Below, one piece after another: positions 1 through 10,849 of a DNA stretch of 64,000 nt (positions are counted from its first letter, which is position 1; each line of letters begins with the position of its first letter). The notes beneath the pieces were generated by a model that was not told where the DNA came from, made no database searches, and was given only the letters and a program-made list of their open reading frames with translations. The translations under genes were made by a program, and so were the position numbers. Source of the DNA: Serratia symbiotica (GTDB lineage Bacteria; Pseudomonadota; Gammaproteobacteria; Enterobacterales; Enterobacteriaceae); assembly GCA_900380265.1 (NCBI GenBank), contig LR025083.1:62001-126000 (forward strand). The letters run 5' to 3'.

Positions 1-925
1 GTGGATTGGTTGTTTAACTCTACCGTATTCGCTATCGAGGCTGAAAATATAACGACGTACCGAGCAGCGCAGTTGCCGGTTTACGAGCAGCTACTCAGCG
101 AATCTCACCCGATCAGACCATAACTATCAACCTCTGAATTAAGAGGGCAAATCTACCAATGTAAACTGGCTTATGTTGGTGAAACGATTGCTGATCTTAA
201 CGTATAGCACCGAAGATCCAATATCACAGACAAAAGTGTTACTTACTGTGAAAGTAGGGGACGAGTATCGTATCGCAGTTAGTAGTCTAGTAAGACGATA
301 GTTAACAGTTAATTCTATGTCAGCTATTATTGTTCTGCTTAAATCCAGTGCTTACGAGCGCCGCTCTGATCATCTGAAGAACCTGTGTTTCTCTCATTGT
401 ATCATTTTAACATTGTTTCATCGCATGCCAGGTGATATCTAAAGTCAAACCTAATACTCTATTCTAGAACTAAAAGATAAGAGTTTTGCGGAGATGGCGA
501 TTTACAAACACCTCCGCTGAGGTCAGATTTTTGACCTGAGACCTTGCCGGTTTGATCTTTGCCACAGGTTTGTAATCGATATTTACACACATAGATATAG
601 TAATGAGGATGATGATAGTTATCAATACAATGCTTGATTTTTTACTGTGGATCTGGGTAGAAGCCACAAGTGCATCACTGGATGAGTGTCTTGATGTGGC
701 GATTAAGAAGTAATAGTTTTATTATCGTACGATAAGTGTGATCGATCAATGTGACTATCGGCGGCTCGCCACATTGATCCACAAGCGATGATATCATATT
801 CTCTATGAATATGGTTGGTTCCTTACTGTCTTTCATGATAAAATACATTATATTGACACTGCCCGAGTGGTGTGTCCGACGCTGTTTTGATAATAGCCTT
901 TGTATCCTGTAGATACTATTCGATT
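1..925 (-). pseudogene. proA: proA fossil (gamma-glutamyl phosphate reductase), cut by window edge
   Basis: Highly eroded remnant of the second proline-synthesis gene, directly downstream of the proB fossil as in E. coli. Near 20-100 on the minus strand, TGNCAARYVVIFSAS can be laid on the ProA stretch HGTQHSDAILTRDMR with conserved spacing. Around 560-640 a segment reading CVNIDYKPVAKI falls where ProA has NVTVDVASLCLK. Stops and frameshifts occur throughout, so no protein is made. From codon positions, the last ~65 codons would lie outside the window. The call rests on weak similarity plus position; the 5' boundary is approximate. Confidence 0.45.
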
Positions 926-939
926 CAAATTCAGAACAC

Positions 940-2010
940 TGGATTGCTCAAGTTCCATATTTTACCGTTTCTGGAATTAGAAACTAGACGTGTCGTGATG
1001 AACTCCAGACGGTAAAGCATGTGCCGTAAATACAAGTTGTGCGTGCTTCTATAATATATAATATAGAACATATTATATATTATAGAACAGTAAAAGGTAT
1101 TGACTATTGCCTTATAAAGTTGGTGCAATTAACGCCAGTACATGCTTGGTTTTCCGCACTTAACTTTATTTATTATCAGGAATCCTGATTATCGCGTTCT
1201 AAATCTCTCAATTCTGCTGAGGCTATACCTTACCAGGATTTTGTCGAGGTGCACTGGTAGCGCACTGTATTCGTGACTGAGGATCTCACCACTATATTGG
1301 GTGAGAGTGACTGCCTCCTGAAGCAGGGATCTACCACTTTATCTTACATACGTTCTGAGATCACGCCAGGCTTTACTAGGGAAGATTATCGTATTGCTAC
1401 CGGCGGTATAGAAAATTGGCTTACTGCAAGTAAACATCTATGCTTTACTAGCAGGTCAGAGGAATATTTCCATTATGATGTGCAATATGTTATCAATATA
1501 TTGTGCTCTGTCAATTAGTTCAGTCTGTGGTCGTGATATAGATCAGCTGATAAGCCGCTAAAACAGAGAACTTATGGTTCTTATTCTATGTAACTTCCGT
1601 GGTGAAGCCGCCTCAATCTGCTTGATTGATTGGTCGATGCGGTTATCCAAGACATGCAATCACATTGTTATGTGATTTGAGTAAGTATGCAATTTATTTA
1701 ATAACAGCTTCTATTAGCGTTAAGTATATTATATGAATGCCGTAAAGGGCTAATAGTTGTGCATACACTTATTATTGTTACCTCTCGCTCACTGCAGCCC
1801 GGAACTGTTTTTAATGATGCTTCTGAAAGGTAGGGTCGCCTAGTTGATGAGGGCAGATTCTGATCGTAGCGGAGGTGATAAAAGCGTTTTCTGATCCGCT
1901 TGATTTTTTATTTCCTAGATGATTAGTTCCATAACATGAGAAAGTTACAGACGTAGTCAGGCACTGGTGAAAATTACGGCAGCTGATTTTTTGCTATAAA
2001 TGTGTGGGTG
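940..2010 (-). pseudogene. proB: proB fossil (glutamate 5-kinase)
   Basis: Remnant of glutamate 5-kinase, first step of proline synthesis. The minus strand near 1340-1410 reads KPGVISERM, matching ProB KPGVIGDVM about 240 codons from the start. The N-terminal end near 1930-2000 reads VIFTSA, stop, LRL, stop, LSHVMELI, against VVKLGTSVLTGG...RAHIVELV. The C-terminal region near 970-1030 gives LRHMLYRLEFI at the place of LRRIAGHHSQEI. Several in-frame stops and shifts kill it. It sits between crl and proA fossils as expected. A perfect 18-bp inverted repeat (1047-1087) lies inside the 3' part. Confidence 0.6.
1047..1087. repeat. perfect 18-bp inverted repeat, 5-nt loop
   Basis: Arms 1047-1064 (TTCTATAATATATAATAT) and 1070-1087 are exact reverse complements around a 5-nt loop AGAAC. 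It lies in the tail of the proB fossil. No T-tract follows on either strand, so a terminator is unlikely. Confidence 0.9.
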
Positions 2011-2109
2011 ATATTAAGATTGTTGCTCGCTTTAATAAAGGGAAACAGAATAAAAGGAGTCCGTAATAGAATAAGCGATTTATGGCTAGTAGGAATAAGA
2101 TGAATAAGG

Positions 2110-2525
2110 AGACCTCAGTGATCAACTACGCTGATAAAAAGTAAGAGAAAAGTTTTAATTAGTGACAGCTGATAACTAATAGTGGACTCTTCATCCTTAG
2201 TGTATGCACGCCAGTGACTAGTTGAAGCAGATAACCTTACAAGGTGCTTCATTTATTTTACTTGTCGGTTTAATTTTTAATTTTCCCTCCTTTCATCAAA
2301 CAAGCCAAAGTTGGAATTATAAATCAAGCGTATTTTTTATTCTGCTATTCTACTCGGTTTACAATAAATTAATATTTTCTTGTGTAGGTGTCATTGACTT
2401 AAAATTTTGTAATTCAAGAAAATATTTTTAACACTATCTTTATGTGGATTAGGTGAATAATCTGGCACAACTTTTTATTATTTATCTTTTACTTTATCGC
2501 TTGAAATATCATTTCTATACCTACG
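2110..2525 (-). pseudogene. crl: crl fossil (sigma-S activity regulator)
   Basis: Remnant of Crl, the factor that helps RpoS bind core RNA polymerase. The minus strand at about 2270-2320 reads IYNSNFGLFDERREN, matching the Crl block with TYSYQFGLFDKAGDW, and then continues with the spacing of the C-terminal helix (MKHLVRLS against EHTLREFHEKL). Stops interrupt it both before and after this block. It lies between proB and frsA fossils, exactly as in E. coli apart from the absent phoE. An overlapping AT-rich plus-strand frame at 2222-2431 is only its antisense shadow. Confidence 0.6.
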
Positions 2526-2529
2526 TATC

Positions 2530-3790
2530 CGTTCAGGAAGATTTTGCAAGCTAATCAAGCTGAATTGATAATTAATGAAATTTACATTCTAGGCATCGAA
2601 TAATTTGTAGTAGCCCTTCCTGATATTTTATACGATATTGCGTAGGGGGGTAGTGATGAGTTCGCTATCTAGCGTAGCTGAAACGGTCACTTCCATTCAC
2701 TCATTTAAAATGAGTGAATCCTGACCACAATACCAGTGAGCATTAATGTTTAGTCATAGCGTCTCAGCATATCTTATAGTATTAGCATGCAGTCATACAG
2801 TTCTATATTGAGTATATTGTCAGTAGGAATTATCAAGCTAATCTGGCTGGCTAATACATTAATATATATTGCTCGCAGATTCTTCTATCTGGTAAGGCTA
2901 CACAGTAGGTGATAAACCACTGGGTGCAGACAGGCTACTCCCGTTATTGCGTTAGCTCTAAATTAGCCACGTGCACCTTTGCCCATTGTCGATAAAGCGG
3001 ACTTTAAAGGAAGGTAGTCACCCGTTGCCAGTCAAACTACGCCACTAAAGTCAGTGGTCATAGTATGTATTAAAGAGATACATGGCAGGAGTTCTGTGTC
3101 AGTTGCTATGCTGACAGAGAACTTATGGGGGTGTAGAAGGTTAGTACGGTGAGGTTATTCACACGCCAGGCAGCTCAACAAACCAAGCGATAACAATCGT
3201 CTGTAAGCTTTGTAGGTTGCTATATATGAGTATTTAGAGAACTGTGGTTCGCCTTTTTTCGGCATATATAAAAAGTATCTCCTTGCTTACGTTAATCTAA
3301 ACTTTAAGTGGTTTCAACTAATATGGAAACAGTATTTCTACCTCTTAAGCTAATGGCCATTCTTCAAATACGAGCAGCCACTAATCCTATAGAAATTGCT
3401 TTCAGGTCAGTTAGACTATTGACTATGGAGCGGTGGTTATGCTATTTGAGTGTATATTATTAACATTGAATAGTTTGATAGGCCATCTCTGTAAATATAG
3501 TTTTCTTTGTGAAGGGGCCGAGAGCATACACCTATTCTTCGTTGTTGTGTATTCCGCTCAATATAGTAAGGCGTAAAAACATTTGTTTTATTTTAAATAA
3601 ATGGACGGCGCCTTAATTCCCTGGTGTGATTAACCACGTATTAGTAGTGGTTTGGATGTCGTTTTCTAGCTTTGGATCGGATGTCAGTAGACATTTTATG
3701 TGTTAGGAATCAAGTGACGTTAGTCAGAAGTTGAGAAGGCTTGAATGAGGGTTAAATAAGCTTAAGAAAGGGTTTTATATGTTATAGAAC
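2530..3790 (-). pseudogene. frsA: frsA fossil (fermentation/respiration switch esterase)
   Basis: Remnant of FrsA, an alpha/beta-hydrolase. On the minus strand at about 2790-2875 the frame reads YINVLASQISL, fitting FrsA MYLDVLASRLGM about 305 codons from the start; just before it CTQWFITYCVALPD lines up with GPVVHTLLSDFK. Near 3740 NPFLSLFNPHSSLLNF matches the N-terminal ETLFKPRFKHPETSTLV. Distances between the matches equal those in the intact gene. Many stops are present. Its position downstream of gpt on the same strand is the E. coli arrangement. Confidence 0.62.
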
Positions 3791-3896
3791 CAAATATCCT
3801 CCTAATGTGCTAATATGTAATAAATGCTTCATTAGTCTAGATGCTCTGGCGCACGAAAGTCAACGCGCCATTAGTTGTCTTTAGCATCATCTAGGA

Positions 3897-4358
3897 TTAA
3901 GCACTCCCACCGATAGGCGGGACGAAGGTTAGTGCCATATCCCATGGTTGTTCAACCCAAGTGTCTTGCGGAATATCAACAACATAGTCGCCCACGAACG
4001 GGCGGCCTGCCGGTTTTGCGAAGAGCGTAACAAAGCGGGCTTTTGGGTACATCTCACAGATTGTTTTTGCAGTCCCGCCAGTGTCCACTAGATCGTCTAC
4101 TAGGATACAACCCTCCCCATCGCCTTTGGCGCGCTTAAGCACTTGCATTGCACGCTGATTATCATGGTCATAACTAGAGATACAGACGGTATCCACAAGC
4201 CTGATATTCAACTCACGTGCTAGCAGAGAAGCGGGCACTAAGCCACCACGGCTAACAGCAATAATTCCTTTCCATTGATGAGAAGGAAGAAGGCGGTATG
4301 CCAGCTTACGCGTATGTATTTGTAGCATATCCCAAGTAACAACGTATTTTTCACTCAT
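3897..4358 (-). CDS. gpt: xanthine-guanine phosphoribosyltransferase
   Basis: Intact 153-residue purine salvage enzyme that transfers the phosphoribosyl group of PRPP to xanthine, guanine or hypoxanthine; known to associate with the membrane. The PRPP-binding loop is visible as [12 protein letters not shown], and the length equals the E. coli protein (152). I start at [11 protein letters not shown], which aligns with the family N-terminus; the frame opens 8 codons further upstream (4382) without family similarity. It is an island: frsA and crl downstream and pepD on the opposite strand upstream are all fossils. Retention is consistent with dependence on imported purine bases (inference). Confidence 0.95.
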   Translation of the reverse strand: MSEKYVVTWDMLQIHTRKLAYRLLPSHQWKGIIAVSRGGLVPASLLARELNIRLVDTVCISSYDHDNQRAMQVLKRAKGDGEGCILVDDLVDTGGTAKTICEMYPKARFVTLFAKPAGRPFVGDYVVDIPQDTWVEQPWDMALTFVPPIGGSA

Positions 4359-5217
4359 TGTAGATAGTACCTCGGATGGCACTGATGTGCCTTGCTAAGT
4401 GTCAGGGAAAAGGTGTCAGAATATTATAGAGATTGGCTACATTGAATACTAGTTATACCGGGAACATCCTAATAATTTCCTGTGGTGAGTACTGTTAATA
4501 AAATTACCGAGAAACCTTTGCGATTTATGTTAGTTTTATAAGAGGAGAGGGGTGTACTAGAAAAGTGATATGGATCATAGATCCTCTCATTCAAGATAGT
4601 ATCATCAGTTTTAAACGGCGGCGCATGCATTTCCTTTAGAGTTTAACTAAAGGAGGTTTGTGTGTCTCAGTTTTTTGAAATTTTTAGGAGGTTGGAGACA
4701 TGGTATGTCTTGCTAGACAATGCTGCTATTCAGTATCATACTATGTATGTGAGAAACATTTACTTTGCACATTTTCAGGTAGGCTAAAGAGAATGCCTGT
4801 ATTTTAAACAGTATTAGGCAGAGTATAATACTTTCATTAGAACCAACCAGGCTACTAAGTTATTAAAATTTCAAAGGCAACGCTCTAATAGGCACAGATT
4901 TGAGTGGATTTTATAGAAGGATAATCATTTAAAGCAAGAGTCCAGTCAGGATTAGATCTAGTCATATATAAAGGACAAACATAAAATGTTGACTAATCTT
5001 AGATACTAACGATAAGGGTATCTATCGTCCTTGGGCGTGTACTTGTATTTGACAAGGATCGTGTTGAATATTCCTTTGGAAGTGTTGGTCACTATGATTA
5101 AAAAAGTGGCTTATAATAGTGGAGTGATTGGACTATTAACCGATTTATTGCGGTCGGGCATCTTGGCTAATTTGATTTCCAATGGCAAGAGATGTGTTAT
5201 CAGCTAAATTGTGGATT

Positions 5218-5247
5218 TAATCTCAGCACTACGATACGCTGAGATTA
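5218..5247. repeat. perfect 10-bp inverted repeat, 10-nt loop
   Basis: Arms TAATCTCAGC (5218-5227) and GCTGAGATTA (5238-5247) inside the pepD fossil. Confidence 0.9.
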
Positions 5248-5484
5248 TTAGTTAGTATTAGTCAATTAATAGAGCGAATAGCTAACGGTAAAACTTGTAT
5301 CCGCACTCACTCGCATATGCGGATCGTATATAACCGCCTGCACTTGCTCGTTAAGATGATATAATGAGGCATAAATCCTAAATCTGAACGGAGTATGCTG
5401 AGAGCGGTAGTTTATATGAAACCTTAAAGGAGTTACAGTACCCACTAAGAATTCGCCATACTAAAAAGGCCGAGGAAAATATGT

Positions 5485-5542
5485 AGTAACACCCACTAGA
5501 AGCGAGCTGCAGGCTCAGGAGAAGGGTGTTACTCTCTTTTTT
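5485..5542 (+). terminator. terminator-like nested hairpin with T-tract inside the pepD fossil
   Basis: Outer arms AGTAACACCC (5485-5494) and GGGTGTTACT (5524-5533) pair perfectly and enclose a small inner hairpin (GAGC 5504-5507, GCTC 5513-5516). The outer stem is followed by CTC and six Ts (5537-5542). The shape is that of a Rho-independent terminator, but it lies where coding sequence of pepD used to be, so no gene obviously uses it. Confidence 0.5.
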
Positions 5543-5995
5543 ACATTCAGCACAATTGCATTGTTGGTAATTAATAGTGAGATCGGCACAGAAGCCTTTT
5601 GGGATAACTACAAGGTGTACTAAATTGAGTTATCCATCGAAGTTATGATATGAAATGTGTTTAGACACCTCACTAAATCTTTCTTCGTCATTAGCGACAC
5701 ATACTCAGAAGAGATAATCTTCTCGTATCGGTTACAATATTAACAACGGTCAAGAGTTTGCGATCAAACTTTTAATCACACCAGTCAGTTAGCTGGTACA
5801 AGGCTGTACTCCTTAGTAGCTAGTTAAATGGGTAGCCAAATATTTAGCGACAAGTAATGTAGCCAAACAAATAAGTATTTTAATATTTATTCAGAACGAC
5901 GTAAATATTATTTTTACTTATGTCCGCTAGTAATGTAGTTAGTTAAAAACCGGTAGTAGCACATAGATATGCTATCGAACTAACCATATATATCT

Positions 5996-6024
5996 GGCGA
6001 ATATTCAGTTGACGAATATTCGCC
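5996..6024. repeat. perfect 11-bp inverted repeat, 7-nt loop
   Basis: Arms GGCGAATATTC (5996-6006) and GAATATTCGCC (6014-6024), near the expected 3' end of the pepD fossil. No T-tract follows. Confidence 0.9.
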
Positions 6025-6099
6025 TTATATCGAAACCATTTCTGTATTGTTAATTTCGATTAAAATCGCACTGCGCATAAGGCGCAGCCCGAGACCGTA

Positions 6100-8005
6100 G
6101 TTTACTAAAATAGTGCGTTCTCCATTTTAAAAGGATGCAGTGTTGCCATCCAGAATTCGGATTACACATAGTAGTCTAGGATGGAAAGATCGATCCAAGA
6201 TCTATTCAAAGTCATGCTAGACCGTTACTAGTTTCTAACTGTTGAATTTATTTAAGATTGCGATGATAAATTAATTGAGAGAGCTAATAAAATGTATAAT
6301 TAAATTATTTTTTGCTAACAAGAGGAGTCACTTACTCACTAACGATTGATATAATCGCCGTCATAAGATGATTATTAATATATCTAGAATCTTATCTTTT
6401 ACTTGCTTGATCATTAGTAATATCAACTATTTTTGGAATTTAAAAAATTGACATGGTTAATAAAATTAACGATTCTAACTTGGTTCTGTAATATGAAGTG
6501 TGAATTTCCATTCAGTATTTATAGAGCCAAAGAATGGTTTTATTGATATTCTCTATTTGATTTATTTCATGATACTTGTATCGTTTAAACTTTAATAATA
6601 ATTCATTGATCGTGATTAATGGAATTTGATATTTGCCATGATCTTAGTATATGCGATCTTGAAATCTCGCCATGCGTTGTTTATTATATAATTGTATCGT
6701 AAAATCATCTTCAGGATAAAAGTCTCATCGCCACTATATCACGACAAACACCAATACCGCAATTAATCTATCTAAAGAGCGTTCCAAGATTAAAGGACCT
6801 TTACTTATTGGCATTAAACGATATGCATATATAAATAAAAAGTAGTGCCGACCATTTATCGCGATACTGTTAGTGTAAAATTGTTTATTTTTATCTAATT
6901 TAGTACAATCTGGTGAGATAACTATAAATTTATATAGGCTTATAAAATAACTAATTTATTTTACTTGCATCTATATAACATGCGGTGTTAGGTGGCGCAC
7001 TTTTAGAAAAGCTATCTTAATTATAATAAATCGAATATAAAAAGGAAAGAAGCTCCTTTTAACCAATCTTTATTGTAAGTATTATTGATTTTATTTTACC
7101 ACCAATCTGGTTACTGACTACATAGATCTTCTAGGCTTGCCAGTTCCGATTGGGTGATGCGGATATTATGCTATTTGTTATTGCTCAGTTTAATACTCAA
7201 CTGACACTTTTGTGTCGAAAATAAATTTAAACAAAGTAATTCTAAACTAAGATTAGAATAAAGTTATTCCCTAACTCAGAATTAAATATCTAAAGAATTT
7301 AATTCTGAGTTACCAGATATTGCAAATCAATTTGTGAAATAAAATATAAGCCAATCCTACAGTATCTTTTTATATAATTAAAGGAAATAATGTTATTATT
7401 AAGGAAGGTCTTGATTATTATGGATTGTAGGTAATTGATTATGGGAATTTACAAACATATGGCTGTAGCTACTAGGTTAGTCAGTTGGTTCATTTGAATT
7501 TCTTACATTGATGTTTATCTAGTTTAACTTTTGTTTTCGGTCAGGCCTAATTTGAACATGACACGTTGCATGTAGAATATTTAAAATTTAAATTGAATAC
7601 TTCGTCGTAAAAAGAAGAATTGCTGTTTAGTTGAATGATTAACTTATAAAAATAATTTGCATATAGTAGTTGCTACGATATAGCCTATCATAGGCGGGTG
7701 CTCAGCTTAACAAACTATAGATTAATTTTTTAAATGAGAAATAAAACACAGATAAATTCAATAGCGATATGCCAATATTTAAAGATCTAAATTAAAAAGC
7801 AGTTTATAAAAATTCATGATAATATAATAAAATTCAATTTGTGTTAAAGTTAATGAATGATATTCAGTTAAGAAATTCTGTTTAAATGTCAAGTATTTAA
7901 TACGGGGATTCTTATGAAGGGTTAGGTGCATTGTTAGCCCAGTTTCTACTAGAGACTTAATCACGTTGGTATGGTAAACAGGATTTAGCTCAGTATCACC
8001 CACAG
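6100..8005. other. AT-rich desert between pepD fossil and dinB
   Basis: About 1.9 kb with no intact gene and no fossil that I could align in any frame. It is distinctly AT-rich, which suggests long-decayed sequence. The only clear structure is the inverted repeat at 7272-7312. In E. coli this interval holds poorly conserved accessory genes, so synteny gives no help. Confidence 0.6.
7272..7312. repeat. perfect 16-bp inverted repeat, 9-nt loop
   Basis: Arms TAACTCAGAATTAAAT (7272-7287) and its exact reverse complement (7297-7312) around ATCTAAAGA, in non-coding AT-rich DNA. Confidence 0.9.
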
Positions 8006-8013
8006 TATTTTTA

Positions 8014-9072
8014 TTACCATGGTAATGGTAATTGTCGCTCCAGTTGTGGATGCAAAAGTGTTACGTGCAGCCCTACTAACCGCACGCCACGCCCTCTACG
8101 CTTTTTACACCATAGTTGGTATGCAACATGCAGAAGATCTTGCATGTCTAGGACTGGGTAAATATGTCCTTGTGTTGTTTGTTGAAAATCGTGAAATTTT
8201 AGCTTAACGCCCTGATGGGCAATATGCAGATCTTTCTTCACCTTTCGTAATCGCATCTCAAGTTCGGGGTAAAGCTTATTTACAATTATCGCTGCGCAAG
8301 TATGCCAATTTTGGATATCCGCTGCTAGCGTGCATTCGACGCCAACAGATTTACGCGGCCTATGTGGCGATACTGCACGTAGGTCTATGCCCTGAGATTG
8401 TTCCCACAAAACTCGGCCGAACTTGCCAAATTGTGTGAGTAAAAGTGCCAGATCGTACTGCTGCACGTCAGTAACAGTCATGAGGCCTGCTGACTTCAGG
8501 CGCTTAGCGGTGACTTTCCCAACTCCGGGAAGTTGACTCAGAAGGAGTTTCTTCAAAAAATTCGGCACGTCTTCTGGTGTAATTACATATTGGCCGTTTG
8601 GTTTGTTCAATTCGGAAGCGATCTTGGCAAGGAATTTGCTCGGAGCGATACCTGCCGAGGCGGTAAGACTTAATTCATCAGTGATCGCTTTCCGGATCTC
8701 TTGGGCGATTAATGGCGCTAAGCCGTTACATTCTAGACTATCCGTAACATCCAAATATGCTTCGTCCAGTGACTGCGGTTCGATCAATAGCGTGTACCGG
8801 GCGCAGATTTCTCGGATATGCTGGGAAGCCTCTTTATAGGCACCCATACGGCCTTTCAACAAAGTTAGGTGCGGGCATAGCTTAAGAGCCGTTGCCGAGG
8901 GCATTGTGCTATGTACGCCGTATCGGCGAGCGGGATAGTTCGCAGTGCTAATGACACCCCGCCCATGTGCGGTACCACCAATAGCTAACGGAATATCACG
9001 CAGATTAGGATTATCACGCATTTCTACCGCTGCAAAGAAACAGTCCATGTCGATATGAATAATTTTTCGCAT
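8014..9072 (-). CDS. dinB: DNA polymerase IV
   Basis: Intact 352-residue Y-family translesion polymerase. The N-terminal MRKIIHIDMDCFFAAVE holds the first catalytic aspartate (residue 8), and IEPQSLDEAYLDV holds the Asp-Glu pair of the active site. The helix-hairpin-helix thumb (LPGVGKVTAKRL) and the little-finger domain are complete to residue 352. I start at MRKII, preceded by GAAGGAAAG; six in-frame codons upstream add nothing homologous. I found no convincing LexA box just upstream, unlike E. coli dinB. It stands alone: the yafJ fossil is on one side and a desert on the other. It is retained although uvrB and sbcCD in this window are dead, which could favour an error-prone repair style (inference). 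Confidence 0.96.
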   Translation of the reverse strand: MRKIIHIDMDCFFAAVEMRDNPNLRDIPLAIGGTAHGRGVISTANYPARRYGVHSTMPSATALKLCPHLTLLKGRMGAYKEASQHIREICARYTLLIEPQSLDEAYLDVTDSLECNGLAPLIAQEIRKAITDELSLTASAGIAPSKFLAKIASELNKPNGQYVITPEDVPNFLKKLLLSQLPGVGKVTAKRLKSAGLMTVTDVQQYDLALLLTQFGKFGRVLWEQSQGIDLRAVSPHRPRKSVGVECTLAADIQNWHTCAAIIVNKLYPELEMRLRKVKKDLHIAHQGVKLKFHDFQQTTQGHIYPVLDMQDLLHVAYQLWCKKRRGRGVRLVGLHVTLLHPQLERQLPLPW

Positions 9073-9239
9073 CTTTCCTTCAATAATCATACTAGATAAA
9101 TATGGACTTTAAGAACAGAATTAATAGTGTGGGACACGCTATTCGGCATTACCTAATACAATATGAGCTTTAGCTTGAACAGTGTTTTTGTCTGCAGTAC
9201 TCTAGCTTAGATGCTATCTTAATAGATGTAAGTCAGCAC

Positions 9240-10070
9240 TATACCCATCTTGGGTACATGCAAGTAGTGGTAGCAATTGTATTGACGGTTTTCTCGGAGT
9301 TGAAGAGGCGTAGCTCTGTTACAGACCATATTATATTAATCTACAGCAGGGTTGTAAATATATCAAGTAATAGGTCAGGTACTACGACTGATAATTTTCC
9401 CAATCTGCGATTCTTCGTTAGTGAGGCAATCTATGTAATGAAGAGGTCGTCTCTGGTCATGATGCCAAAGTGGTTGAGGGCTTCTCTGAATATTGTTACG
9501 GTTAGACCATAAATTGAGATGATGAATGATCAAAGCCTCTCAGACTTAGAATATGATTCTATGGTTTAAAGCGAAACAACAAAACTCTGCGTGTATTGAA
9601 GCATCCCAAGTAATAGTCGGATAAAATAAAACAAGAATAGAATTTTCTTCTCTGATTATTTTTGAACATGATGAATGCTTAGCCAGCATGGCTTGCTAAG
9701 CGATTATTTCCGTTTTGTAGAGAGATCTGTTAGTACTCTTTCACAGATATCAGAAAGAGTGTCAGATACGCGCTAATTTGCGTTAATCACAGCTGCCTCC
9801 TTGAGGCTTGGTAGGGAGGATAACTAGTTTCCTTGTTTGTCTGCATTAAAATAAGCGCAACATGCCACCCTTGGAGATATGTCTTCGGGTTGTAAGACAG
9901 AAGTGATTTTTAAAATGACATCTGGATTTATCTATATGATTTTCGATAAGTGCTATGATAGCGTTGATCGAAAATTAGGCAAATAGGCATCGTTTTCTTG
10001 ATATCACCATAGGTGTTATGTGTTATCTAGGTTTAGTTAGCTTTTTCTATAGAAAGAAAATAATTTACAG
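9240..10070 (-). pseudogene. yafJ: yafJ fossil (class II glutamine amidotransferase)
   Basis: Weak remnant just upstream of dinB, on the same strand. Around 9330-9410 the minus strand reads IADWENYQS, stop, YLTYYLIYLQP, which lies on YafJ IDFSSQTTPNDVVTVIATQP with matching spacing. Near 9740 RVSDTLSDIC fits PVGETDSEKAFC, and near 9860 ACCAYFNADKQ fits NWTYAHNGQ. E. coli also has yafJ between gmhA and dinB. Multiple stops are present. Boundaries are approximate and the similarity alone is marginal; the order adds most of the weight. Confidence 0.4.
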
Positions 10071-10157
10071 ATACTAAAGGCATGCTTAGATCCTTTTCTG
10101 GATCCGTGAACCTAGTAGTAAAGTTCTCATTATCACAGCTACGGGTATAAATAACAC

Positions 10158-10177
10158 CGACTTAATATATATTAAGT
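10158..10177. repeat. 20-nt perfect palindrome
   Basis: GACTTAATATATATTAAGTC, no loop, immediately beyond the 3' end of the gmhA fossil. Confidence 0.8.
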
Positions 10178-10184
10178 CACTTAT

Positions 10185-10790
10185 TTTGGAATTGATGCCC
10201 TGAATGAAATAATGTAAATTCAAGTTAAATAGGGTGGTGGTATCGCTATCTATAATAAGCTAAACCCTATAGGTAAAAACCAGAACGCTGATGATATATC
10301 TTGTTGTGTGAATTTAGAATATATTGAATTAACATTATTACGATTTTATTTATTGATAATAACATATTGTGTGGATATTAAATAAATATTTAATATGCTT
10401 TATTTATCCTGGTCAAGTCAGGGTCGGTGCATAGGCTGGAAATGGTGTTGTATAATATTTAGAGCTACATAATATTTTAATCTGCGCTGGATGATAAAAC
10501 AACACAATGACGAATACAGGTTGAGAAACTCTTCTGCGAAGAGAGAAGAGGACGTTTGAGGCTGAGCCTTAATGATATATATCTATTTAGTAGATAAAGG
10601 CTAGTGATAAATTGCTTGCCACTTTGAGGCAAGCAGAGTGTTCTGGGTTGTTTTTGTTATCATTACATAAATAATGATATATCAGGATATTAGGCATAAG
10701 TATTAAATTAATAGAATTAATATTGTGTTTGGCGTTAGTGGGATATGTCTTAAACCATTTTATATCTAATTTAAATAGAAGTTGATAAAT
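10185..10790 (-). pseudogene. gmhA: gmhA (lpcA) fossil, sedoheptulose-7-phosphate isomerase
   Basis: Remnant of the first enzyme of ADP-heptose synthesis for the lipopolysaccharide core. The minus strand from 10790 starts IYQLLFKLDI like GmhA MYQDLIRNEL. It continues KHNINSINLILMPNILIYHY then LCNDNKN against DANIHAIQRAAVLLADSF...LSCGNGGS, keeping the Cys-Gly/Asp-Asn loop position. Near 10195-10245 TLFNLNLHYFIQGINS fits the C-terminal helix EIHIKVIHILIQLIEK with His, Ile and Gln conserved. Start-to-end distance (606 bp) is close to the intact gene (579 bp). Stops disable it. Confidence 0.5.
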
Positions 10791-10849
10791 GAGATTATTA
10801 ATGGTGGTGATAGCATCTATCGTAATAGGTTTCGGAATCATGCGTTCTA

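Larger units (their letters stand above)
4662..6090 (+). pseudogene. pepD: pepD fossil (aminoacyl-histidine dipeptidase)
   Basis: Remnant of peptidase D, divergent from gpt as in E. coli. A GTG start preceded by AGGAGG (4652-4657) is followed by VSQFFEIF, like the family start VSEL...WDIF. At about 5078-5205 an open stretch reads LEVLVTMIKKV and continues GVIGLLTDLLRSGILANLIS, which superposes on LEVLLTMTEEA and GAFGLQGNWLQADILINT. Its distance from the GTG (about 139 codons) fits the intact gene (about 146). Stops and shifts occur on both sides. The 3' end is estimated from expected length. A terminator-like hairpin sits inside it at 5485-5542. Confidence 0.62.

Noticed and set aside
1273-1518. 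81-codon open frame on the plus strand beginning MTEDLTTILGESD
   Set aside because: It lies antisense to a recognisable part of the proB fossil (KPGVI block) and has no family features or ribosome site.
2222-2431. 69-codon hydrophobic-looking frame on the plus strand
   Set aside because: Antisense to the crl fossil FGLFD block; the hydrophobicity comes from AT-rich codons.
9072-9200. LexA (SOS) box upstream of dinB
   Set aside because: No CTG-N10-CAG site with acceptable centre was found in the 130 bp before the start; CTGTTCTTAAAGTCC lacks the second half.
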